Virus record (IMG/VR): IMGVR_UViG_3300020395_000006
Span: 1 to 64,000 of that record
Direction: 5' to 3' (one strand)
Source: a virus
DNA length: 64,000 bases
The notes beneath the pieces were generated by a model that had not been told where the DNA came from, searched no databases, and saw nothing but the letters and a program-made list of their open reading frames with translations. The position numbers were made by a program, and so were the translations under genes. Position 1 is the first letter of the stretch. The number at the start of each line of letters is the position of its first letter. Below are positions 57,729 through 64,000 of the stretch, in pieces.

Positions 57729-57811
57729 TTTCTTATTCTTTACTAAGGTTTGCTTCTGATGATCAGTGTTTACCCTCCTCAATAAAAGTTCGACACCTTT
57801 ATTTATTTCTC

Positions 57812-58048
57812 CTAAATCAGCTTTTTCTCTTGAAGAAATTTCAGTGTTTCTTTGCATCCGCCTATGTGTTGTGCATCAATTTGTACTTGTGGGAAGGTTG
57901 CCCCTTCACCAAACTCATGATAAAAACCATCTTTTGAAAAGTGTACATCATATTTGTATTCAGTGTAAGATATGTTTACACTGTTTAACAATTGTCGTAC
58001 ACGGTCACACCATTGACAGTTGTCTTTTGAATAAAGTACTGCTTGCAT
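57812..58048 (-). CDS. glutaredoxin
   Basis: 78 residues, thioredoxin fold. C11-Q-W-C14 in KDNCQWCDRV is the redox site, ATFPQVQID has the cis-proline, and HIGGCKETLKFLQ the C-terminal GG motif. It reduces disulfides, for example in ribonucleotide reductase, supplying deoxynucleotides during infection. Typical for cyanophages. Confidence 0.9.
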   Translation of the reverse strand: MQAVLYSKDNCQWCDRVRQLLNSVNISYTEYKYDVHFSKDGFYHEFGEGATFPQVQIDAQHIGGCKETLKFLQEKKLI

Positions 58049-58054
58049 AATACC

Positions 58055-58588
58055 CTATAAAATCCTATTTACATTACCTGCAACCACAACCCTATCAGAT
58101 TGTGTTTCTACAGGATCAACCCCATGGAGTGCCCAAGCAGGGAAGAATACTATTGTACCAGATCTTTGCTCCTTTGGATAGATCTTTTCGTCTCCTATCT
58201 TGAAAAATAAACAATCCTGATCAACAGGAACGTCAACAAAATGAATCCAAGACATCAGAGTATTTTTATCTGAGTAATGATTATGAACACCATTGCCACC
58301 AGCAAAATCTTTAGTATAAATCTGAGCCCAGATGTGTCTAAATGATAAAATCATTTTAGGTGCTATAAGACCCTCCTCTTTCAAAGATTTAGAAACGAAT
58401 GGTGCATATATCTTATGAAGTCTTTCATCATGGAAATTACCATGACTACTATCTCGACTGTTAGAGTTTGGATGTCGATGATAACCAGTGTAATAGTTAT
58501 GTCTACGAAACTCTTCAGTCTTATATGTATCATAAAGATACTTTATGTCTTCTTCAGATAATTGAAGGTTCTGAGACCTATAAATCAT
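58055..58588 (-). CDS. 2-oxoglutarate/Fe(II)-dependent oxygenase
   Basis: 177 residues. NGVHNHYSDKNTLMSWIHF gives H-x-H/D-like Fe ligands, and FFPAWALHGVDPVETQSDRV the distal His and basic residue of the 2OG site; this matches small cyanophage prolyl-hydroxylase-like proteins. Substrate unknown. Overlaps the 81-residue gene upstream by 11 bases and precedes glutaredoxin. Confidence 0.75.
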   Translation of the reverse strand: MIYRSQNLQLSEEDIKYLYDTYKTEEFRRHNYYTGYHRHPNSNSRDSSHGNFHDERLHKIYAPFVSKSLKEEGLIAPKMILSFRHIWAQIYTKDFAGGNGVHNHYSDKNTLMSWIHFVDVPVDQDCLFFKIGDEKIYPKEQRSGTIVFFPAWALHGVDPVETQSDRVVVAGNVNRIL

Positions 58589-58820
58589 TTTCAGTAAGAA
58601 ACTCTTGTTCTTTCTGAAAGTATTCTTTCATAGAAGAAGATACATCAGGTGGTTCAGGGTCTTTATAACCCTTCATCTTCTTCCATTTATTATACAATGC
58701 ACTCATGTGCCATGACTGAGCAAGACTCTTAGGTCCATTCTCAAGTAACTCAAGTTCCTTTTTACTATTCGTATAAGGAATAAGTTCCTCTCTCCAATTG
58801 GAGTCATCATAGGTTTTCAT
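58578..58820 (-). CDS. conserved hypothetical protein (80 aa)
   Basis: From MKTYDDSNWREELIPYTNS; then LLENGPKSLAQSWHMSALYN and KKMKGYKDPEPPDV. Start at 58820, since the ATG there overlaps the stop of the membrane-protein gene as ATGA; the longer form to 58922 is a non-coding-looking extension. Similar WREELIPYT...GPKSLAQSWHMS proteins are common in T4-like cyanophages; function unknown. Confidence 0.7.
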   Translation of the reverse strand: MKTYDDSNWREELIPYTNSKKELELLENGPKSLAQSWHMSALYNKWKKMKGYKDPEPPDVSSSMKEYFQKEQEFLTENDL

Positions 58821-59038
58821 TTGGATAACATGTAAATTAATCCTGGTATTATAATAAAAAATTGTGGTAGAAAATTCATCACTATGGATCTTTCCTTCCA
58901 CTTGATTCCTACATAAGTCCATCCAGCAGCACCTAGTAATTGTAACATACTATTCCAAGGTGTCAATCCTAACACATGGAAGACCATTGCTGTCAAAATA
59001 ACTGTAGCACTGAACCATTTTATATATTTAACACTCAA
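58817..59038 (-). CDS. small membrane protein (73 aa)
   Basis: Two to three hydrophobic segments: residues 8-27 (WFSATVILTAMVFHVLGLT), 31-46, and 54-70 (FLPQFFIIIPGLIYML). A short positively charged loop lies between. Inner membrane protein of unknown role; overlaps neighbours by 1-4 bases. It recalls PEP-like holins but has no holin motif. Confidence 0.6.
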   Translation of the reverse strand: MSVKYIKWFSATVILTAMVFHVLGLTPWNSMLQLLGAAGWTYVGIKWKERSIVMNFLPQFFIIIPGLIYMLSK

Positions 59039-59497
59039 TTAGATTCCTCTTATATCCCTCAACTCTTGGAAGTCTTTCTTCTTAGTACCCCCATCATATT
59101 CCCAAGCATACCCTTCAACAATCATCTGTTCATTTAATGAAACAGGATTGTCCCCAACGTACAACCAACCAAGAAGCCTACCATACTTCCCAACGCCACC
59201 GACAAGCTCAGTTCTAATAGTGAGTTCATCTTCACCTTTAATTGCTCCATCTAAATGTTCTTTCATCCATGCAGTAGCATCAAGTCCTAATGCTTTCTCT
59301 TCAAGATCTCTTGTTCTTTTTTCAGGAGTATCGACTCCTGCAATGCGAACTCTTTCTTTTTTGAAGAGATCGAATCCCAAATCAATTGTAACGTCAATAG
59401 TATCTCCGTCAACTACTCTGTTTATCTTGGTCACTCGGAAGTTGTAACAACTCTTCCGACTTGGTGGAATCATCTTTCCCATCATTAGTTTTTTCAT
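59039..59497 (-). CDS. staphylococcal-nuclease-like (SNase) enzyme
   Basis: 152 residues. INRVVDGDTIDVTIDL, AGVDTPEKRTRDL and GGVGKYGRLLGWLYVG match the calcium-dependent SNase fold, with the catalytic Asp, Arg and Glu in place. The N-terminus has no signal peptide, so it probably acts inside the cell, perhaps to degrade host DNA or RNA. Found in other cyanophages. Confidence 0.85.
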   Translation of the reverse strand: MKKLMMGKMIPPSRKSCYNFRVTKINRVVDGDTIDVTIDLGFDLFKKERVRIAGVDTPEKRTRDLEEKALGLDATAWMKEHLDGAIKGEDELTIRTELVGGVGKYGRLLGWLYVGDNPVSLNEQMIVEGYAWEYDGGTKKKDFQELRDIRGI

Positions 59498-59565
59498 CTA
59501 ACTTATTTAGAACGCTCTCTTCTGGATCCAATTTACCATGCATACTAATCTTGCAACTACTATAG

Positions 59566-60318
59566 TTATAGCACAGATCTTCTACGACAGCAAGGTTTAT
59601 ATCTAAATGAACTCAAACCACTAAGATTACATAAAACTTTCAACATTTCCTCACTATCTTCTGGCTTATGATAAGAATAATCACCTTGCTTAACATCCCA
59701 CCACTCACCACCAAACTCTGCATTGGTAAAATTATTCAAAAAATTCAAGGCACCATCAAATCTAAAGATCATTTTCTCTTGCTGTAAAGCAGTAGCAAAT
59801 GAAACCTGATCTCTCACACCACCTTGTTGATACCATTCCCACCATGTTTTATTGAACTTATCACACTTTCTTCTCCACAAAATCGTACACATAGGAGAAA
59901 AGAATCTTCTAAAATCAAAACCAATTTCCTTCAACATGTATGTGTAATGCATGATCTGACTCTTACTCCACCATCCATTATTATAATACTCCATCATCTC
60001 ATTCAAGTAAGAATGTTTATGTGGATGCTGTAGTACAAACAACTTATCATTATAAGTTGTTAATATCTCTTTACTAATAGCAAAGAAAGGTTCTTTCAAT
60101 AAATGAAGTCTGGTTGCATCTACATATATACTTTCTTCAAAAGGACAGTTGATTTTATAATATCTTGATGACCTTACTGGATCACCAAGATCCATTCCTG
60201 GTCTTACTTCCCACGGTCCTACTTGCTCTGCATCACCATAACAAATATACTCATTACCAGGTGGCATTTTCTCTGGAAGTTTAGAATAATTATTGGTTAT
60301 GCAGGTGTATATAATCAT
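59566..60318 (-). CDS. glycosyltransferase-like protein (paralogue 3 of a tandem trio)
   Basis: 250 residues starting MIIYTCITNNYSKLPEKMP. The I-x-T-C-I-T-N-x-Y start, YKINCP and CTILWRRKCDKFNKTWWEWY belong to the DUF616/TOD1-like glycosyltransferase group. Closely related to the two genes upstream; identical layout and length. It overlaps the next by four bases. Ends with RYKPCCRRRSVL. Confidence 0.65.
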   Translation of the reverse strand: MIIYTCITNNYSKLPEKMPPGNEYICYGDAEQVGPWEVRPGMDLGDPVRSSRYYKINCPFEESIYVDATRLHLLKEPFFAISKEILTTYNDKLFVLQHPHKHSYLNEMMEYYNNGWWSKSQIMHYTYMLKEIGFDFRRFFSPMCTILWRRKCDKFNKTWWEWYQQGGVRDQVSFATALQQEKMIFRFDGALNFLNNFTNAEFGGEWWDVKQGDYSYHKPEDSEEMLKVLCNLSGLSSFRYKPCCRRRSVL

Positions 60319-61082
60319 TGAACACCCCTCATAAATCCATGATCATGTTTGGCATATATTCTTGACATCCCCACATACAATTGCATCTCCTGTATAAATT
60401 TATTCCTATCTCTCCACTGCTCCAATTCTCCTCTTCGAGGATGCTTACCTTTACGACCAACCTTATTACTATGTCCTAATGGTACACCAGTTTCAGTTCT
60501 TTCCATAAGATTTGGATTCAATCCAAGTTCTTGCAACGCTGCATCAAAAGATACTTGGTCTCGATTTACACCTCTATCAAACCAATGCCACCAAAGATCA
60601 CCAAACCTACTAATAGTATTAGTCATCTTCCTGTATATAATAGTACCTAAAGGACTTCTATATTTTCTAAAATTATATCCACATTCAAATAACATCTTCG
60701 TAAGTTTTATACCTTGCTCATAAGAAAAGAAAGAACACTCAAACCCTTCTAACATTTCATCATAGTAAGAGAACCTATTTGGATGTCTTAGTATAGTGAA
60801 TGGGAATCTAGTCTTTGCATGTTCAACAAACTCCTTTGTCATCTTATAACAACCATCTATCCACACAGTATCCTCACCCTTATCAAAATATTTGTGTGGA
60901 TTTATCTTTGGGTATGCAGATAATCTTCTAGGACATTCTATGTCTACATCTAATTTTATAAACTCCCATGGTCCTTTTTGTTCCACAGTTCCATCATGGA
61001 ACATAACATATCTTACATCAAGATCATAATAATGATCAGGTATTACATCATAACCATTTGTGATGCAAGAATATATTATCAT
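60315..61082 (-). CDS. glycosyltransferase-like protein (paralogue 2 of a tandem trio)
   Basis: 255 residues, MIIYSCITNGYDVIPDHYYD. Shares HYYDLDVRYVMFHDGTVEQK, YPKINPHKY, VWIDGCYKMTKEFV and GTIIYRKMTN with paralogue 1; WIDGCY is the proposed donor-site D-x motif. DUF616/TOD1-like glycosyltransferase. Basic loop GRKGKHPRRGEL at about 206. Four-base overlaps on both sides. Confidence 0.7.
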   Translation of the reverse strand: MIIYSCITNGYDVIPDHYYDLDVRYVMFHDGTVEQKGPWEFIKLDVDIECPRRLSAYPKINPHKYFDKGEDTVWIDGCYKMTKEFVEHAKTRFPFTILRHPNRFSYYDEMLEGFECSFFSYEQGIKLTKMLFECGYNFRKYRSPLGTIIYRKMTNTISRFGDLWWHWFDRGVNRDQVSFDAALQELGLNPNLMERTETGVPLGHSNKVGRKGKHPRRGELEQWRDRNKFIQEMQLYVGMSRIYAKHDHGFMRGVQ

Positions 61083-61798
61083 ACTACTGCTCCCAATATA
61101 TGACGTGCATTTCTAGTGAACTTAGCCTCATCATAATTCGTAATCATTTCATAAGATTCTTCATATGATTTTATTCTATTACTTTTTTCAAGATTAACTT
61201 GTAAAGGAACTCTAGGTAATCTTTCACCATAAACTTCCCACTCAGCAATAGCACTTGTAAGTTGACACCCATGAAATAATTCATAGTGTTCATACCAATG
61301 CCAATATCTCTCATTCCATTCCCTTACCTTTGGTGTATTGTGCCTCCATATACAACAATTTATTGTATGGTCAAAGAATGATGGCTTGAATCCTGTCTTA
61401 GCAAGATCTTCACAGAATCTATACAACCTTTCCTCTGGTACAAATCCCCATGTATATAATTTTAATATCTCCCTCAATAAAGTCCTCTTTGTAGGATGAC
61501 TCATCAATGTTATTTCATTCTGTTCCAAAAATTCTTTTGAGTTCTTTACAAACTCTTCTGTCATAGTATAACAACCATCTATCCATACATGTGGTTCATC
61601 AAACCATAGATGTGAAAGACATCTAGTATGATATGCATTGAGTACTGGATGATCATACTGACAATCTAATTTTCTAAATTCCCATGGTCCTTTACGTGGT
61701 ATATCTTTATCATAAAACATCACATACTTCACATCCCCATCATAATAATGATCGGGGATGTTGTCATATGCATTGATGTTAGTGGTAAAGATTATCAT
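61079..61798 (-). CDS. glycosyltransferase-like protein (paralogue 1 of a tandem trio)
   Basis: 239 residues, MIIFTTNINAYDNIPDHYYD. HYYDGDVKYVMFYDKDIPRK, VWIDGCYTMTEEFVKN and NCCIWRHNTPKVREWNERYW are in the same places as in paralogue 2. Same family as the two downstream genes; the chain of three suggests serial duplication. Each may add one sugar in a defined order. Confidence 0.7.
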   Translation of the reverse strand: MIIFTTNINAYDNIPDHYYDGDVKYVMFYDKDIPRKGPWEFRKLDCQYDHPVLNAYHTRCLSHLWFDEPHVWIDGCYTMTEEFVKNSKEFLEQNEITLMSHPTKRTLLREILKLYTWGFVPEERLYRFCEDLAKTGFKPSFFDHTINCCIWRHNTPKVREWNERYWHWYEHYELFHGCQLTSAIAEWEVYGERLPRVPLQVNLEKSNRIKSYEESYEMITNYDEAKFTRNARHILGAVV

Positions 61799-62526
61799 TG
61801 AATAAGATTCTTCTGCTTCTCCTGAATAATTCTTTCGGATACACCACCTGGTTCACGTAAGAACCAACCAGTTGCAATATACTTAGACTGTTCTCCTGTC
61901 AGAAATGAACCACGATGCATATGTGTATATGCTGCTGGCCAAAAAACTATTGTTCCTCTTGTAGGTTGAAAAGAACATTTCTGATGTAAAAAATCTGTTC
62001 CACCACCATTTTCATAAGGAATATCATTTAGATAAATCATCCATGTAAGAACTCTATCACGGTATATAAATGATCCATCCTCACAATGCCAAATATGATA
62101 ACCACCACCAGAATCTGTTCTTTGTATCTTACATGTCCATGAAGATAGTGGATCAGCAGAATCTATAATGCCAGCATACTCTTTAGCATAGATCTCAAAC
62201 CCTGCACCCACCACAGCATTTACTTGTGAAGCAAGTCCAGCATCAGCAACCTCAAGATATAATTGATTATCTTTTCTTCCCATCTGACCCTGTTTGAACT
62301 GAGTATCACCTACATTAGTTGAGTTCAGTTTATAATCTCCACCACCATATACATTTTCCTTAACATATCTTTGTCCATAATAATATTCAAAACTATTAAT
62401 TGTAACATCACAAAACTCTTGAGACATAAAATTATCAATCACTCCTATGTGATCTACAAACTTCATATCATGTGGTCCTTCTGAAAATAATTTCAGTTCT
62501 GGTGATAACTTTGGTGCTTCGTTCAT
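61795..62526 (-). CDS. 2-oxoglutarate/Fe(II)-dependent oxygenase
   Basis: 243 residues. WHCEDGSFIYRDRVLTWMIY gives the first Fe ligands (H-x-E) and MIYLNDIPYENGGGTDFLHQ then FWPAAYTHMHRGSFLTGEQS the distal His and 2OG region, as in prolyl-4-hydroxylase-like oxygenases. Probably hydroxylates a glycan or protein made with the neighbouring glycosyltransferases. Overlaps both neighbours by four bases. Confidence 0.75.
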   Translation of the reverse strand: MNEAPKLSPELKLFSEGPHDMKFVDHIGVIDNFMSQEFCDVTINSFEYYYGQRYVKENVYGGGDYKLNSTNVGDTQFKQGQMGRKDNQLYLEVADAGLASQVNAVVGAGFEIYAKEYAGIIDSADPLSSWTCKIQRTDSGGGYHIWHCEDGSFIYRDRVLTWMIYLNDIPYENGGGTDFLHQKCSFQPTRGTIVFWPAAYTHMHRGSFLTGEQSKYIATGWFLREPGGVSERIIQEKQKNLIQ

Positions 62527-63311
62527 TGTTGTTGTTGGTATGCTGCAGGTGGAATACGACCTACGTATTCATCAAGTTCCATTAGTTGTTCAATCATAAT
62601 ATCTTGACCATTCTGTTTCCAATATTCTTCAAGACCTTCTTTACTATTTTTATGAAAGATGTCTATGTGTTCTTCATGAATAGCAGAACCCATATCTAAT
62701 CTATAATTGAATATGGGAACGGCATAACCTTTACCACTATCAAGAATAAGATCTTCGGAAACAGCACGAGGTTTAATATTCTGGTCAATCTTCCAGAAGT
62801 TTCCTCGTGAATGGAGTTTCAAAATCTTCTCTGCATGATGTCTTGTTATAATATAACATGCTGCAGAGAAATCGTTTATAAAACGATGATGTATCTTCAT
62901 ATGGATACCATTAGGATTTATGATAGTAAACTGACACGTATCAAAATTTACTGGCATCTTTTTCCTAATACCTCTCCAAGTAAATGTCCAATGCCTTGCA
63001 GGACTAAGATCAATATCATCCTCCATTATAATAACCTCATTGAGGTCTGTCTCCTCAACAAAATATTTTATAGCATTGAGATGTGACATGACACAAGCAC
63101 ACTCACCTGAGTTCATGTTATCTGGAACAGTACCTTTTAGATACTCCTCATATTCAACACCATCAACACCAGATATCCTATGATGATCTTCAATACCCCA
63201 ATAAGATAACTGATCTTCCATATATTTTTTTCTTTCTGGAACTCTGTCTAGATTGATCCAAAGAACTTTAGGAAGACCTTCTAGTTTATGTACTGCTTTA
63301 TTTTTGTCCAC
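62523..63311 (-). CDS. GT25-family glycosyltransferase
   Basis: 262 residues. LPKVLWINLDRVPERKKYME and VMSHLNAIKYFVEETDLNE, then VIIMEDDIDLSP, are the LOS-type glycosyltransferase 25 motifs (EDD donor site). Such enzymes add hexoses to LPS or to collagen-type hydroxylysine. Close to oxygenases, which could make the acceptor hydroxyl. Overlaps the right-edge gene by 14 bases. Confidence 0.85.
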   Translation of the reverse strand: MDKNKAVHKLEGLPKVLWINLDRVPERKKYMEDQLSYWGIEDHHRISGVDGVEYEEYLKGTVPDNMNSGECACVMSHLNAIKYFVEETDLNEVIIMEDDIDLSPARHWTFTWRGIRKKMPVNFDTCQFTIINPNGIHMKIHHRFINDFSAACYIITRHHAEKILKLHSRGNFWKIDQNIKPRAVSEDLILDSGKGYAVPIFNYRLDMGSAIHEEHIDIFHKNSKEGLEEYWKQNGQDIMIEQLMELDEYVGRIPPAAYQQQQ

Positions 63312-64000
63312 GTCTTTTTTTCATATAATCAACATCTTCATAATATGCTTCAATCTTATCCTTCTCCCAGTACTGCATCTTCTCCCACAGTGCTCTGTTA
63401 GATTCTATATGGGGGTTAGTAAACCAAGAGTTCTGTGTTCTACTATGTTCTAAATGGAAGATAAAATTATTCAATCTTATAACGTTGGAACAATTATTAA
63501 ATCTATGATACCTTTCATCATCCTCATACCCATACGAAACAAAGTTTTCATTCTCCAGACCTAATCTTTTATACTCTTCAGTATCAAAGAACTGACAGAA
63601 TCCAAACTTAGCATCCCACTTCCTCATGTGACCTTCAAATGTTTTGAAGTTGAAGTTTGTGTTTATAAAATCACTAACTAAATTATCAGTTGCTTTGACT
63701 TGATATTGAAACATACCATATCCATAAGGATAAACACACTTCACAGGTTCTGGTAATGTACCTGAATCTGAATTTGGTGGTAGATAACCCTCTGCAATAT
63801 ACTTACATGCTAGAAAATGAGACTCATATGGTAGAAGAATATCACAATCATGGTTACATACGATTGGTGTGTCTACCATCTCAACCATATCATTAATCAA
63901 TCTTGTTCTATGAAAAACAAACTCATCAGTTTGCTCAAAAACATGATCTAAATTTTCATACTCTTGTTTATAAAGTACAGTTTCTAACTGTGGTCTTACT
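63298..64000 (-). CDS. glycosyltransferase-like protein, 5' part beyond window
   Basis: The frame is open through the right edge (about 234 codons read). TDEFVFHRTRLINDMVEMVD then PIVCNHDCDILLPYESHFLA, with D-x-D in NHDCDILL, and later FEGHMRKWDAKFGFCQFFDT and YGYEDDERYHRFN (as in the second domain of galactosyltransferases) point to a GT2/GT7-like enzyme. The N-terminus is outside the window. Last of the glycan cluster. Confidence 0.7.
   Translation of the reverse strand, partial: VRPQLETVLYKQEYENLDHVFEQTDEFVFHRTRLINDMVEMVDTPIVCNHDCDILLPYESHFLACKYIAEGYLPPNSDSGTLPEPVKCVYPYGYGMFQYQVKATDNLVSDFINTNFNFKTFEGHMRKWDAKFGFCQFFDTEEYKRLGLENENFVSYGYEDDERYHRFNNCSNVIRLNNFIFHLEHSRTQNSWFTNPHIESNRALWEKMQYWEKDKIEAYYEDVDYMKKRRGQK

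Noticed and set aside
57766-58050. 94-codon plus-strand frame over glutaredoxin
   Set aside because: It is the antisense of a well-supported glutaredoxin gene.
1-64000. Photosynthesis genes, integrase, insertion sequences and canonical tRNA genes
   Set aside because: I looked for typical motifs of psbA/psbD, hli, recombinases, transposases and normal tRNA cloverleaves and found none in this window.

Overview
The window looks like a large piece of a T4-like cyanophage genome (a contractile-tailed phage of marine Prochlorococcus or Synechococcus). The DNA is AT-rich and almost completely coding, with genes overlapping by 1-14 bases. Recognisable T4-type parts are gp5, gp27, gp26, gp54, gp4, gp48 and gp53 (baseplate, hub and head completion), gp32, gp59 and gp33 (replication and late transcription). 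They sit beside typical cyanophage cargo: CobS, a CobT-like protein, PhoH, PurM, ThyX, glutaredoxin and carbamoyltransferase. Two small families found mainly in cyanobacteria (DUF1825 and a DUF4278-like protein) support a cyanobacterial host. No photosynthesis gene and no canonical tRNA was seen here.

Layout. 1-5 kb: very small minus-strand genes of unknown function, each group preceded by a repeated -10 type promoter; many are shorter than 60 codons. 5-6.3 kb: a putative restriction endonuclease followed by a beta-class DNA methyltransferase. 6.7-7.34 kb: about 620 bases with no credible reading frame, a consensus sigma-70 promoter at its 5' end, many complementary helices and a cloverleaf-like element at its 3' end; I read it as a large structured noncoding RNA on the minus strand. 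7.5-11.2 kb: cobS and a cobT-like vWA/HExxH gene. 11.3-12.9 kb: three plus-strand sugar genes (KdsB-like, GmhA-like, HAD phosphatase) in an otherwise minus-strand region. 13.8-29.4 kb: tail-fibre and baseplate-associated structural genes with many internal repeats. 29.4-44.0 kb: hub, spike, tube-initiation and wedge genes, with a plus-strand block gp4-gp48-gp53 ending at a terminator.

44.1-59.5 kb (minus strand): gp32, purM, DUF1825 gene, gp59, then a sugar cassette (DegT aminotransferase, epimerase, glycosyltransferase, radical SAM) placed between gp59 and gp33, then a PD-(D/E)XK nuclease, phoH, a 2-oxoglutarate oxygenase, a carbamoyltransferase split into two genes in reversed domain order, thyX, small membrane proteins, a DUF4278-like gene behind two tandem glutamine-riboswitch-like elements, glutaredoxin, a second oxygenase and a staphylococcal-nuclease-like enzyme. 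59.6-64 kb: three tandem paralogous glycosyltransferases, a third oxygenase, a GT25 glycosyltransferase and a glycosyltransferase that runs off the right edge.

How it fits together: gp33, gp32 and gp59 serve late transcription and replication, PurM and ThyX supply nucleotides, the middle block builds the contractile tail, and the sugar, carbamoyl and oxygenase genes point to modification of a glycan or surface polymer. The most novel items are the long structured RNA with its cloverleaf end, the tandem glutamine-riboswitch-like element, the domain-swapped split carbamoyltransferase and the restriction-modification-like pair. All assignments come from reading motifs by eye; no database search was run.
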